Origin: Maribacter algarum (ex Zhang et al. 2020)
GTDB lineage: Bacteria; Bacteroidota; Bacteroidia; Flavobacteriales; Flavobacteriaceae
Direction of reading: 5' to 3'
Assembly (NCBI RefSeq): GCF_005885635.1
Contig: NZ_VATY01000001.1
Span: forward strand, 1,178,001-1,242,000
Length of the DNA stretch: 64,000 nucleotides
The position numbers were made by a program, and so were the translations under genes. Below are positions 1 through 9,570 of the stretch, one piece after another (positions within the stretch are counted from its first letter, which is position 1; every line of letters starts with the position of its first letter). A model generated the notes under the pieces. That model made no database searches. It saw only the letters and a list, made by a program, of their open reading frames with translations, and was not told the origin of the DNA.

Positions 1-3000
1 ACAGTTTGCTATGGGAAATCTCTGGAAACGGCCTAGAACAGACGTCTTACCTATACGGAACGATGCATGTAAGCAAGCGAATCGCTTTTCGTCTAGATGA
101 TGTTTTCTACCAAGCCTTGGAAAAAAGTGACGTCGTTGCTTTAGAATCAGACCCTGATACTTGGTTAGATAATGATATCAATTCCAATGCTATCTCCAAC
201 GGTTTTATGGCCAAAGGTTTTTATACCTATCCTTTTGCGATAAAAAATCCGAAGAAAGAAGAAATCGGCTCCTATCTCGCCTTTGAAGACCGCAGGGTTA
301 ACAGTATTTTATATCGTACGAATGAGTATTCCCAAAATTTCGAAGAAGAGACCTACCTTGATATGTTCATTTACCAAGCGGGAAAGAAATTCGGCAAAAA
401 AGTAATTGCCCTTGAAGATTTGGAAGAATCATCTGCGCTTGTTGGTCGTGCCAGTCTAAACGCAATGAAGAAAAAACCAGACGAGTGGTTGCAGAAAAAG
501 ATGCAGGAGTCCGACCCCATGACTTTACTTCAAGATGCCTATCGAAATCGAGATATAAATATGCTTGATTCTATCGATAAGGCCATGTACACCGACCATT
601 ACCGTAAGAACATGTTGACCATTCGCAACCGGAATATGGCGAGTAAACTGGACTCGGTCATGCGAACAGCCAAGGTCTTTACAGGAATTGGGGCAGCCCA
701 CCTTCCAGGAAAACTGGGCGTAATCGCTATGCTCCGTGATATGGGGTATACGGTCAAACCGTTGACTTCAAGAGCGACCTCAAGAGGAAGGGTTTTGAAA
801 CAAAAGATTGAAGACAGTCTGGTACAGAATACGTACAAAACCGTAAGGCCGGATGATGATTTTTTCAGAATCAACTTACCGAATAAACTGTATCCAATCT
901 CTGAATTTGTGAACACCACTTACATTTCACCCGATTTGGCCAATGGCAGTTATGTAATGCTAAACCGTATCAATACTTTTTCCTATTTAAAAAAAGAGCA
1001 TACCTATACTTTGGATGATTTGGATAAGCTTTTGTTTGAGAATATTCCTGGTAAAATCATAGAAAAGACAAGGTTTACCCGAAACGGTTTCGAAGGATTG
1101 GATATTCGAAATCAGCTTAAAAATGGAGACCATCAACGGTATCATATTTATGTAACCCCCTTGGAAATCCTGATGTTTAAAATGGGAGGTAAAGGCAATT
1201 ACGTAACCCAGTATTCCGACACGATTTTCAATAGTATACAATTCAAAAAGCTAGACAAAAAGATTACTAAAATCTCATCAGGATACGATGATTTTGAGTT
1301 AGCAATGCCTCAACTTTACAATTTTACAAACCGCTATCGAAAAGGGCAACGTTTGGTGCAAGCTTATGATTCAATTACTAAAGACTACTACTTCCTACGA
1401 AAGGTTACGCTAAACGATTTCAATTTTATTGAGGAAGATACTTTTGAACTTAAACAAATTCAAAAACGTTTTTACCAAGATTTAGAGCTAACCCCAAAAT
1501 ACAACGCTTGCCAAGGGAATTCCTTAACTTCAAAAGCAACCTTGGATAAGGGGGAAAACACAAATTTATATTTAAAAACGACTTTTAAGCGCGGTGATTA
1601 TTACTTAATGGGAATTGTTACGAAAGAGGAGCAACACGCCACTGATTTTTTCGATTCTTTCAAACTTAAAAAACCTGTTTATACGGATGCCTTTAAAAAG
1701 GTACGCGATACGGCGATGCTCTTTACTTCGGTAAGTTCTGTAAAACCGGTGAAATTCGTAGAAAACAGCCTCAACTATTATAATGGTGAAAACAAGCCAA
1801 AATCGTATAGCGCCTTCAAAAAGAAAAGTGTTTATCAGAACAAGAATAACGAAGCCATTACGGTGGAACTGAATAAATCTCATGATTTTTTAATGTTCAA
1901 TCATATCGATTCGGTTTGGGCCTTGCGGAAAAAAATATATGCCAATAAGCGCTTTAAAATCCACAGTGAAAAGGACAGTATGCGGGCTGCAGGAGAATAT
2001 GAGCTCAATTTGACCTTGACCGATACTGCGAGTACTAGAGGCATTCTCATTAAAAACATTGTGAAAAACGGACTCTTATATGAGTTGAAGTCTAAAGTGG
2101 ATACCATTGATAAGCCCAGTCGTTTTGTGACGGAATTCTTTCAGAATTTTACGCCTTTTGACACAGTAGTGGGTAAATCCATCTTAACCGATAAAACAAC
2201 GGATTTCTTTAAAGCACTACGTGAAAATGATAGTATTGTTTCCGATGGATATTCTTTTATCAAGTTTCAGAAAAAGCACATCGATTCGCTGAAATATTAC
2301 ATTTCTGAATTTGATTTTCCTGAGGATAAAAAATACATTCAGTCCTATTTAATCCAAAAGTTGGCTAAACTAGATGATCCTCAGGTGAATTCATTTTTCA
2401 AGGAATTCTATGCGAAATCGTATAACAACTCAGTCGCACAGACGAAAATACTAACGGCAATTACCAAAAAGGCAGATGAGGAATCCGTAGACCTTTTGTT
2501 GGAATTGATGTCAAAGGACTTGCCTTTGGTCTCAAATAAATTTGAAATCCACAAAATCTTCAAACCCTATATGGACAGTCTTCCGATGGCTAAAAAGTTA
2601 TATCCTGAAATATTGGATTATAGCGCCATCGAAGAGTACAAGTCTCCAATTTTTATGATGTTGGCCGATTTAAAAGCAAAGGGGCTTATCAAACCAAAAA
2701 GTTATAAAAAGTATCGAAAACAAATCTTGAACGATGCTAAAATACAATTGAAGCGGCAATTGGGTCAGAATTCATTCTCCTATAATCAAAGGGATGTATA
2801 TGGTTTAGCCCCACCGGCAAACGGGTCGGTCGCAAACACTAAAGTTTTAGAAGATTACGCTGTCTTGTTGTATCCATTTGTTAAGGAAAAGGATGTGAAG
2901 CAATTCTTTAACCGCCTGCTTTTGGTAAAAGACCCCAAAGTAAGAACAACCTACGCTGCTTTATTGACCAAGAATGAATTGACACTTCCGTATGGCATGT

Positions 3001-3464
3001 TGGATTCCTTGGCGGGTGATATCAATAGTAGGGCTTTGCTATTCAACAAACTTAAAGACATCGGAAAATTGGCATTATTTCCTTATAAATACAGAAATGA
3101 GCAGTCTCTAGCGGAAGCCAATCTATTTGGTTTTAAGCACTTCGACAATAAAAAAGATTCTATCGCATTCTTAGAAAAGCGTACTTTGGAGTACCGGGGC
3201 AAAGCCTTTACAGGATACTATTTCAAGACGAAAAATGGCAATGACTATGACAAAAATTTCAAAATGCACTTGGTCGTTTTCGACAATCAGAAACCCTTAA
3301 GTACAAAACCTTTCTATAGTAGTGATGCTCTTCGCATCGAAGATACTGATACGGACAAAGAAGTGCTGGAATATGTTACCGAAGGTTTCCTGCTCAAAGA
3401 CCGAAAGCGTGCTATTGTTTACAGGCCAAATGGATATGGGGCTTATGGTTTTCATGGGTATTGA
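1..3464 (+). CDS. GumN/TraB-like large protein, 5' end cut by window
   Basis: The first ~270 residues read as a TraB/GumN domain: a LWEISGNG start-like segment, SYLYGTMHV with the conserved histidine, the ALESDP acid motif, and GIGAAHLPGKLGVIAMLRDMGY at its end (shown in parts; GIGAAHLPGK is the key motif). This family is proposed to hold metal-dependent hydrolases, often secreted. The remaining ~880 residues are not a GumN domain; residues ~700-1000 are helix-rich and look like HEAT-type repeats (inference). Typical GumN proteins are near 300 residues, so this is a fusion or a large family variant. The frame is open to base 1 and the apparent first codon (TTG at 6) sits inside the conserved domain, so the true start and probably a signal peptide lie upstream of the window. 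The next gene is convergent. Confidence 0.75.
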   Translation, partial: SLLWEISGNGLEQTSYLYGTMHVSKRIAFRLDDVFYQALEKSDVVALESDPDTWLDNDINSNAISNGFMAKGFYTYPFAIKNPKKEEIGSYLAFEDRRVNSILYRTNEYSQNFEEETYLDMFIYQAGKKFGKKVIALEDLEESSALVGRASLNAMKKKPDEWLQKKMQESDPMTLLQDAYRNRDINMLDSIDKAMYTDHYRKNMLTIRNRNMASKLDSVMRTAKVFTGIGAAHLPGKLGVIAMLRDMGYTVKPLTSRATSRGRVLKQKIEDSLVQNTYKTVRPDDDFFRINLPNKLYPISEFVNTTYISPDLANGSYVMLNRINTFSYLKKEHTYTLDDLDKLLFENIPGKIIEKTRFTRNGFEGLDIRNQLKNGDHQRYHIYVTPLEILMFKMGGKGNYVTQYSDTIFNSIQFKKLDKKITKISSGYDDFELAMPQLYNFTNRYRKGQRLVQAYDSITKDYYFLRKVTLNDFNFIEEDTFELKQIQKRFYQDLELTPKYNACQGNSLTSKATLDKGENTNLYLKTTFKRGDYYLMGIVTKEEQHATDFFDSFKLKKPVYTDAFKKVRDTAMLFTSVSSVKPVKFVENSLNYYNGENKPKSYSAFKKKSVYQNKNNEAITVELNKSHDFLMFNHIDSVWALRKKIYANKRFKIHSEKDSMRAAGEYELNLTLTDTASTRGILIKNIVKNGLLYELKSKVDTIDKPSRFVTEFFQNFTPFDTVVGKSILTDKTTDFFKALRENDSIVSDGYSFIKFQKKHIDSLKYYISEFDFPEDKKYIQSYLIQKLAKLDDPQVNSFFKEFYAKSYNNSVAQTKILTAITKKADEESVDLLLELMSKDLPLVSNKFEIHKIFKPYMDSLPMAKKLYPEILDYSAIEEYKSPIFMMLADLKAKGLIKPKSYKKYRKQILNDAKIQLKRQLGQNSFSYNQRDVYGLAPPANGSVANTKVLEDYAVLLYPFVKEKDVKQFFNRLLLVKDPKVRTTYAALLTKNELTLPYGMLDSLAGDINSRALLFNKLKDIGKLALFPYKYRNEQSLAEANLFGFKHFDNKKDSIAFLEKRTLEYRGKAFTGYYFKTKNGNDYDKNFKMHLVVFDNQKPLSTKPFYSSDALRIEDTDTDKEVLEYVTEGFLLKDRKRAIVYRPNGYGAYGFHGY

Positions 3465-3546
3465 AAGTAGAGGTTAGACCTCTGCGCTGTTGGAGGCAAA
3501 AATCAAAACTGGAATATTCCCAAGTAAATACTACCGAACTGTTTAG

Positions 3547-5223
3547 CTATTCCAAACTATCCTGAAGTACCTCAACCGCTTTTGTTGTTAAAGAATCAAC
3601 TTCCATAACTGGTATTGAATCCATTTCTGGGAGCTGTTTTATATCCAAATCATTTTTGTTTGGATAGAGTTGTTCATCGGTCAAATTTTCAGAAGCTTTC
3701 CAAGTTTCCCCCAATTGATCTAGAATTGTTGTTGTCCATCTTGAAGGGTGTTTGGCGTCGATCCATATTACATCTCGATATTCAGCGTCAACCAAAGCTA
3801 AATCAGGAGTAGCGGCACCATCGAATTGTTTACTATCATCTTTTACGGCCGCAACTGTACCCAAAACGAACATACGTTTCTTACCAGCAATATGTTTTAT
3901 GAATGGGCGAAATTCCACGGGTTTATTTACAGACCAATCGTATTCCTTTTTCGATTCAATCACCTTTAAAGGCATAGCGGATACGCCGGCATAACCTTCT
4001 TTTTTGGCCGCATGGTCGTAATAATACAACTTCTGGGAGCCATCTGCCGGAATCATAACACTAAAGGCTAAACTGGTTCTTTCATCGCCGATAGGTTCCA
4101 GACCGAACCAATGGTAGAGTCCGTCTACCGCATCTGTTTTCATACCTTCAAAATTGAAGTCCGTTACATAAGGTTGTTGATTTTGGTCTTCTGGCAATTC
4201 AGGAATTTTTACCGCTGTTTTCATATTCCAGGGGAGTGGGTCAGTGAATCCGCCTAAAAATTGGAGTGACTGTGCTTGCAATTGCGAAATGCGTTCTGCA
4301 ACTGTATTCTGCCCTTTCAAATAGGGGTGGTTTTTGATTTCATCAGGCGCGATATACGTCCCTTTACCAATGGTAACACGCTCCATATAATCATTAATAT
4401 CATGTTCACCAGAGTCAACCACCATTACGCCTCCATAAGTCGGATAAGGAAAGAAAAAGCCTTTCCATTTAATCAAGTTTACTACTTGTACCCATTTGTC
4501 TTCATCATTTTTCATGTAGAACACATCGCTTGGTTCCATAGTGAAAAGTTGAAAGAAATTGAAACGCTGAACTACAGCATTGTACGTATTGCGACTAAAT
4601 GCTAAAGATTCCCCAATTGAAAAAGTTACTGGAACGCGATTCTCGTTCGAAAACCTTGGAAAAGGTGAAGTACTCTCCACCATAAAAATCTCTTCGGTAT
4701 TGTCATTCATTCGCTGCCAAGTATATTCTTTAGCAGGTTGTACGGCCATAGTCCATTGGTTCGTACTATCGACACGTACGAGTTGCGGTAAGGAAACTTC
4801 CTGAGTCTCACCCACGGACTCGTAGGCCATAGTAACAATATTATTAAAAGGCTGAATTCGTTCGTTTTGAGTCAAGGGGAGTTCATCCAACTGCTCTAAA
4901 TTCAGATTGTTGAAGACATTATAAGTCTGCATGTAATTGTAGAGATTCAGCTTCCATCCGAAGAACCATAGCGTAGCAAAGAAACCAAAGATTCCCACTA
5001 AAATTAAAATGCGTTTGCCTGTGCTAGCAGCGCTTCTGAACTTTGTTAGAGTTAGCCATAAGAAACCAATTCCTAGAAGGATAATGAAAATGTACTTTCT
5101 TAGAAATAAGAGAGCTGGTTGGTAGTCATCTCGAAGAAAGAACAACAGTAATATCATAACGATTGCGCCTAAAATGACGATTCGTTTTTGCCTCTTTCCC
5201 TTATTGTAGTATGATTTGATCAT
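3547..5223 (-). CDS. Membrane-anchored protein of unknown function (AAA+ cluster, last gene)
   Basis: I do not recognise a named family. The 558-residue protein starts with a very basic stretch, then three hydrophobic segments at about 17-32, 43-60 and 70-92, followed by ~460 residues without further obvious membrane spans. The soluble part is rich in aromatic residues and beta-strand-like stretches (WKGFFFPYPTYGG, GLYHWFGLEP). It is the last gene of a minus-strand run that begins at 12086; the gap to the DUF3592 gene before it is 21 bp, so co-transcription is likely. The ATG at 5223 directly precedes the basic and membrane part, which supports this start. Function is unknown; by context it may be the membrane anchor or effector of the AAA+ cluster (inference). 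Confidence 0.7.
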   Translation of the reverse strand: MIKSYYNKGKRQKRIVILGAIVMILLLFFLRDDYQPALLFLRKYIFIILLGIGFLWLTLTKFRSAASTGKRILILVGIFGFFATLWFFGWKLNLYNYMQTYNVFNNLNLEQLDELPLTQNERIQPFNNIVTMAYESVGETQEVSLPQLVRVDSTNQWTMAVQPAKEYTWQRMNDNTEEIFMVESTSPFPRFSNENRVPVTFSIGESLAFSRNTYNAVVQRFNFFQLFTMEPSDVFYMKNDEDKWVQVVNLIKWKGFFFPYPTYGGVMVVDSGEHDINDYMERVTIGKGTYIAPDEIKNHPYLKGQNTVAERISQLQAQSLQFLGGFTDPLPWNMKTAVKIPELPEDQNQQPYVTDFNFEGMKTDAVDGLYHWFGLEPIGDERTSLAFSVMIPADGSQKLYYYDHAAKKEGYAGVSAMPLKVIESKKEYDWSVNKPVEFRPFIKHIAGKKRMFVLGTVAAVKDDSKQFDGAATPDLALVDAEYRDVIWIDAKHPSRWTTTILDQLGETWKASENLTDEQLYPNKNDLDIKQLPEMDSIPVMEVDSLTTKAVEVLQDSLE

Positions 5224-5244
5224 AATGTTCCGATTTAAAAAAAA

Positions 5245-5652
5245 TTAATTCCGCATATAGAGCAAGTATCCTCCTCCAATAATTAGTAAGGGTGAAGCGA
5301 TGCATAACAAAACAATACACCAGCGATACAGGCCCCAAAATGAAATGGTTTTCACCTCGTCGTCATCCTTCTCGTCATAAACGATTTTTACTTTTTCGCC
5401 AACTTTATACGCTGGTGGATTTGAACTGATATCACTTTCATATCTCCGAACTTCTTGCTGACGATCAGCGAATTCAAATACAGGTTTATAGGTTGAACCA
5501 TCACTACCACTTACAGTTATCATTTCTACAACTGTCGCCGTTGTTTTAATCCCAGTGCTTAGTAGGTCTCTCGTATTGTTATAGGAACGCATGGCGAAAT
5601 ATAGCGAAACCATTCCCCCAGCAAATAAAGCCCAATATAGATACTGTATCAT
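5245..5652 (-). CDS. DUF3592 domain membrane protein
   Basis: A 135-residue protein with a membrane segment at each end (about 3-20 and 108-130) enclosing a beta-rich core. The core has the hallmarks of DUF3592: TATVVEM, YKPVFEF, and YKVGEKVKIVYDE near residues 80-92. DUF3592 proteins have no established biochemical role; they are small membrane proteins. It lies 21 bp before the 558-residue membrane protein and 126 bp after the 174-residue membrane protein of the same strand, so it belongs to the AAA+ cluster. Confidence 0.75.
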   Translation of the reverse strand: MIQYLYWALFAGGMVSLYFAMRSYNNTRDLLSTGIKTTATVVEMITVSGSDGSTYKPVFEFADRQQEVRRYESDISSNPPAYKVGEKVKIVYDEKDDDEVKTISFWGLYRWCIVLLCIASPLLIIGGGYLLYMRN

Positions 5653-5778
5653 AATTTTTTAGGTCCCTAGGAAATTTCAATACCTTAGCTAAAATGCATC
5701 TCCCCCGTAACTTTAGGACGCTCGATGCGACTGAGATTTTCTAATTGCAATACTGAATGTGCCAAAATCTGGCTATTC

Positions 5779-6303
5779 CTATTTTATCATCCCTTTATCC
5801 TTAAATCGGTCTCTTGCCGATTTCTTAGCCTCAACTTTTGGTTGCGTCTCAGTAATTTCTTCAACCTTGGCCTTGGGTTCTTCGATGGCTTCCTCTTCTC
5901 CATCAACTAGATCTTCTACTAAGTCCTTTCCTTTATCAAACACCTTTTCTAGGTTCTCCTTACTCGTACTATCCCTAGTAAAAATTACCGCAGAGGCGAC
6001 GTAACTTCCTATCAAAGTTCCTACAATTGCTGATGCGAAATATTGAATGAAGAATACATTTATTGGTGTTACAAAAGTGACTATTCCGGCACCAACTGCA
6101 AATAAAAGGGTTATCCATACCAGGCGGAGTAAAAAAGGTTGCTGGTGAATAAATCCTTTTCGGTTATCCGATTTCATTTGCAAATCTTTAGCGTGAGTTA
6201 TTTTATTAGCTAAACGATAGATTTTATTGCTTTTTGACTCTCTCCAATACCAAACGATTCCGAACAAAATTGCTCCGATAAATACAATGATTTCTAGTGT
6301 CAT
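5779..6303 (-). CDS. Small membrane protein with acidic cytoplasmic-type tail
   Basis: A 174-residue protein of no family I recognise. One membrane segment lies at about 3-20 and a second hydrophobic block at about 58-110 could span twice. The last 55 residues are highly charged (EEEAIEEPKAKVEEI, then KKSARDRFKDKG) and look disordered or coiled. It is the fifth gene of the minus-strand cluster, 50 bp after the 416-residue protein. The 126-bp gap to the following DUF3592 gene is the longest gap in this part of the run and may hold an internal promoter or processing site; I see no clear TAnnTTTG box there. Confidence 0.65.
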   Translation of the reverse strand: MTLEIIVFIGAILFGIVWYWRESKSNKIYRLANKITHAKDLQMKSDNRKGFIHQQPFLLRLVWITLLFAVGAGIVTFVTPINVFFIQYFASAIVGTLIGSYVASAVIFTRDSTSKENLEKVFDKGKDLVEDLVDGEEEAIEEPKAKVEEITETQPKVEAKKSARDRFKDKGMIK

Positions 6304-6353
6304 ACTTTTTATTTTTGGCTACTCCCTTATAAGTTGTTAATACTTCAATATTG

Positions 6354-7604
6354 TTACATTCCCTGTTTTTGGTTGTTTTCAAGTATCTCTTCAATCACCC
6401 AATCCTGATAGTCGGGTTTCCATTCTGAGTATACCCTGTAAAACTGTTCTTTATCATACCAAAATAGATGAACTGGGTCTTTCGGTACAATCTTAGAAAG
6501 CAATTTCCAAGCTAATTCTTCCTCCTCTTCCTTTAACGAAGGATGCGGTTCATGCAGCACTTTTACAAAATGCGGGTCGACATATTCCTGAAGCTTAAGG
6601 TTCTTGTCGACAATCAAGCGCTGATAATACAATTCCACCCCCGAAATTCTTTTTTGGACTTCTTTTGGCAGCTTATTAAGATATTTCTTGAACAGAAAAT
6701 GACTGTCTAAAATTTCACTTAAGGGATGTTCTGTTTTTTTGGTTTCTTCAACAAAGACATGCTTTTTAATTCGGTCGTATCTCTGACTTCGCATAGCTCC
6801 TTTGAAGTCCTTTCTAAGAACCAAATTACTTACTAAAGCATCCATTAGTTCGTCATGGTCTTTATGAAATAACATTACTTCATGAGCGGAGTCGTTTATA
6901 GCACTTTTGAACATCTTTTCATCTTCGAAAATCAAGATTTTCTTTACAAAGTTTTTCAGAACGAACACACCACCAAAAGCCCTGGTATAAAATGAACTTA
7001 CTTTAAGTTGTATAGGTTCGAGCTTCAATCTCCGTCCTCTTAAATCGCCATACTCCTTGGCGGAATTCAACAAATGATTATGTACATCACGGTCGATGAA
7101 ATTATTATCTCGATTGAAAAAATTGATGAAAGCTTGTTGCTCCATCTGCTTTTTATCCAGGTCATTTAGAAGTGCAAACGTGACTTCTATTTTATCATAG
7201 CGTAATAAATCAAAAGGTTCAAAGAAGGCATCAATCTTTTGGTCTAAATGCAAAACCAAAGCGGAATCTTTCGTAATATCTCGAATTTCCCGTCCGTAGG
7301 CCGCAAAAACAGCTTCCATTACATCGCGGTCAAAACTGTGCGAAGGCATGTGTACGGGTTTGTTTTCTTGTTGGGGCGAAATGATAATGGCATTTACATT
7401 TGCCTCACCGGTATTTAGATAGTAATTGTCTTTTTTCTCAACAGCTACTTCGGGACTCCAACCCATTCCGTCAATGGAAAAGGTTTTGAGTTTGGTCGGC
7501 GTAACCCCAAGCATGGCCAAACATTCATTGTAGCGCTTCGCCAACGAGCCCGAAAGGGTCGTCAACGCACCACCAAATAAACCTGCCGCCCTTAGTTTCT
7601 CCAT
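6354..7604 (-). CDS. Unknown protein coupled to the AAA+ ATPase
   Basis: A soluble-looking 416-residue protein with no signal peptide and no family I can name with confidence. The N-terminus is glycine-rich (AAGLFGGALTTLSGSLAKRY), and charged helical stretches follow. Its start codon shares one base with the stop codon of the AAA+ gene (base 7604), a TAATG-type junction that implies translational coupling and a shared, perhaps stoichiometric, role. It may be an adaptor or substrate-binding partner of the ATPase (inference from coupling only). Confidence 0.7.
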   Translation of the reverse strand: MEKLRAAGLFGGALTTLSGSLAKRYNECLAMLGVTPTKLKTFSIDGMGWSPEVAVEKKDNYYLNTGEANVNAIIISPQQENKPVHMPSHSFDRDVMEAVFAAYGREIRDITKDSALVLHLDQKIDAFFEPFDLLRYDKIEVTFALLNDLDKKQMEQQAFINFFNRDNNFIDRDVHNHLLNSAKEYGDLRGRRLKLEPIQLKVSSFYTRAFGGVFVLKNFVKKILIFEDEKMFKSAINDSAHEVMLFHKDHDELMDALVSNLVLRKDFKGAMRSQRYDRIKKHVFVEETKKTEHPLSEILDSHFLFKKYLNKLPKEVQKRISGVELYYQRLIVDKNLKLQEYVDPHFVKVLHEPHPSLKEEEEELAWKLLSKIVPKDPVHLFWYDKEQFYRVYSEWKPDYQDWVIEEILENNQKQGM

Positions 7605-9565
7605 TAGTTACCGTTCTCAAATAATTTGTTCGCTTCCAAACTAACATTTAAATCATGAACACGCTGGTCGACTTTACGTTTGAAATCTGTATCTGCAATC
7701 GTGGCCACATTATCCAAATAGCGGACCGTTTCTTGTCTTCGGATGTCAGAAAAGTCAAGTCCTTTCATATTTCCTTTCATCAGTTCCTTCAACATTTCAA
7801 ATTTTGTGTCATAGTCTTTTTTGAAATATAAGGTTGGGTCATTAAACCAATCTTCGGGAAGGTCGAAATCTGTCAGCCTTAATGAAACAGCGCTTTGGAT
7901 ATTTCGGATATCCCGTGAAGAGAAAAACGGAAATGAATTCTGAATGTGCTTGTACAGTTCTGCAAAAAACATATGCTCATTAGTCTTGTGTTTAGCTTCC
8001 GTCTGCTCATATATTTCAAGTACCTTAGCTTCGGTCGGCTTTTCAGATTGATTTAAAATCTCGCTTAAGTTTTTTGCTAAACCTTGTTCGCTCAAGAATT
8101 TATATTTCTCCGGATTTTTCATGTTTACAAAGTCCGGCATCGTTTTTTCAAACTTCTTCCACCAGATATAATCTTGGTCAATAAAATCGGGAATAGTACG
8201 AGCTCCATCAATCTTAAATCGCCCTTGCACACGAGAAATCACCGCTTTATCCAGCATTTCAGGAAGGTTTGTGAACAATCCAATAGAACTGTTGCCGTAA
8301 TTAATAGCATAGGCACCTTCAGTATATCTTAGGAATACACCAATTACTTCTTTTACCCCTGCGGAAACACCTTGTGCAGTTCGTTCCTGCAAGTTGTTTT
8401 CAGCGTCATCAATCGGTGCAAAAATGAGTTTGTTTGGGTCTTGTAGCGGTTTCATCCATTGCACCATTTTTTCCGCGGAACCTCCTTGAAACGTAGATAT
8501 CAAAGTGTCCGGCATTGGATGAAATAAAAACGGAATATCCAAGACATCACATTGTTCTTTCAACTTGGTGGCGATGGCGGCAATCAACATACTTTTGCCC
8601 GTTCCGGGGATTCCGTAGCCCATGAAGACCGGCATGAATCCGCCTAGCTCTTGAAAAGGATTCTTCTTGGCTGCAAAATCATAACTCATCATTCGTTCGG
8701 TCAGACGGCGCGCGAAATGCTTCGCATCACGGTTACCAACAATTTCCTCAAAGCGGATTTTATTGAACTCAACACTTACCGCGGTTCCTTCAAAAACATT
8801 CTCCCATCCAGAAATCGCGAACTCACTTTTTTCAAGCTTGTAGGTTCTATCCTCTATGGTTTCGGTATACTCGAAAGTGCTAAGACGCTGCTGTATTTCT
8901 GAAATAAGTGCTTCGAAGTATACTACGGTAAAATTGGTTACCTCCTCATCTGAGGTAATAATCTCAGGATGGCTCATATACTTATCGTAGTAAAACAACA
9001 TGCATGAAATTCCCTTTAGTGGCGAAAGCACCGAAAGCTCGGGAATGCCCGCAAACTTGTTTTTCATCACACTCAAATCATCCGAAGCCACAGGTTTTAA
9101 ATCGAACAAGATGCGACAGGCGATACCGTGTAACATAAAAGCCGTTGCCGTTTGTTGTTTGGAATCATACTCACGACGTTGACTAACATCTAAGGTAGAC
9201 TTACGCTCATTTAAGGTTGACAATCCCGAGGCATCTGAATAACTATCGCGCAGCCAAATGCCCATCGTTAGACCCTCCTGCAAAGCATATAATGCCCTGT
9301 TTAAATGCAAGGGAATGGCAACCGAATCAGGTAATAATCGCTTCTTTAAAGACAGAATCGTTTTTGAAACCGATGTCACTTCATTGGTCGCATTGCCTGT
9401 TGCTTTAGACAGGTATAAAAGAATAGACTCATCCTTTTTGTTCTTGTTTCGGCTTTTGGCTTTACCACCTTGTTCCCATTGAATACCTTTTAAATAGGAT
9501 GTCGCCTCGTCACGAAGCGAATTCAACTCGGAGTTTTTTATAGGGAATGTGCTGTTGTGTTCCAT
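7604..9565 (-). CDS. AAA+ ATPase, single domain
   Basis: A 653-residue protein. The Walker A motif GYGIPGTGKS lies at about 316-325 and the Walker B-like LIFAPIDDAE at about 378-387, with two acidic residues in place of the usual DE. A downstream VISRVQGRFKID stretch is a plausible arginine-finger/sensor region. The first ~300 residues form a helical domain I do not recognise. Proteins of this fold remodel or unfold other proteins using ATP. It is the third gene of the cluster, 5 bp after the 350-residue gene and overlapping the 416-residue gene by one base. No protease or helicase domain is visible. The arrangement of coiled-coil protein, ATPase and membrane proteins suggests a membrane-associated remodelling machine (inference). 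Confidence 0.8.
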   Translation of the reverse strand: MEHNSTFPIKNSELNSLRDEATSYLKGIQWEQGGKAKSRNKNKKDESILLYLSKATGNATNEVTSVSKTILSLKKRLLPDSVAIPLHLNRALYALQEGLTMGIWLRDSYSDASGLSTLNERKSTLDVSQRREYDSKQQTATAFMLHGIACRILFDLKPVASDDLSVMKNKFAGIPELSVLSPLKGISCMLFYYDKYMSHPEIITSDEEVTNFTVVYFEALISEIQQRLSTFEYTETIEDRTYKLEKSEFAISGWENVFEGTAVSVEFNKIRFEEIVGNRDAKHFARRLTERMMSYDFAAKKNPFQELGGFMPVFMGYGIPGTGKSMLIAAIATKLKEQCDVLDIPFLFHPMPDTLISTFQGGSAEKMVQWMKPLQDPNKLIFAPIDDAENNLQERTAQGVSAGVKEVIGVFLRYTEGAYAINYGNSSIGLFTNLPEMLDKAVISRVQGRFKIDGARTIPDFIDQDYIWWKKFEKTMPDFVNMKNPEKYKFLSEQGLAKNLSEILNQSEKPTEAKVLEIYEQTEAKHKTNEHMFFAELYKHIQNSFPFFSSRDIRNIQSAVSLRLTDFDLPEDWFNDPTLYFKKDYDTKFEMLKELMKGNMKGLDFSDIRRQETVRYLDNVATIADTDFKRKVDQRVHDLNVSLEANKLFENGN

Positions 9566-9570
9566 AAATG

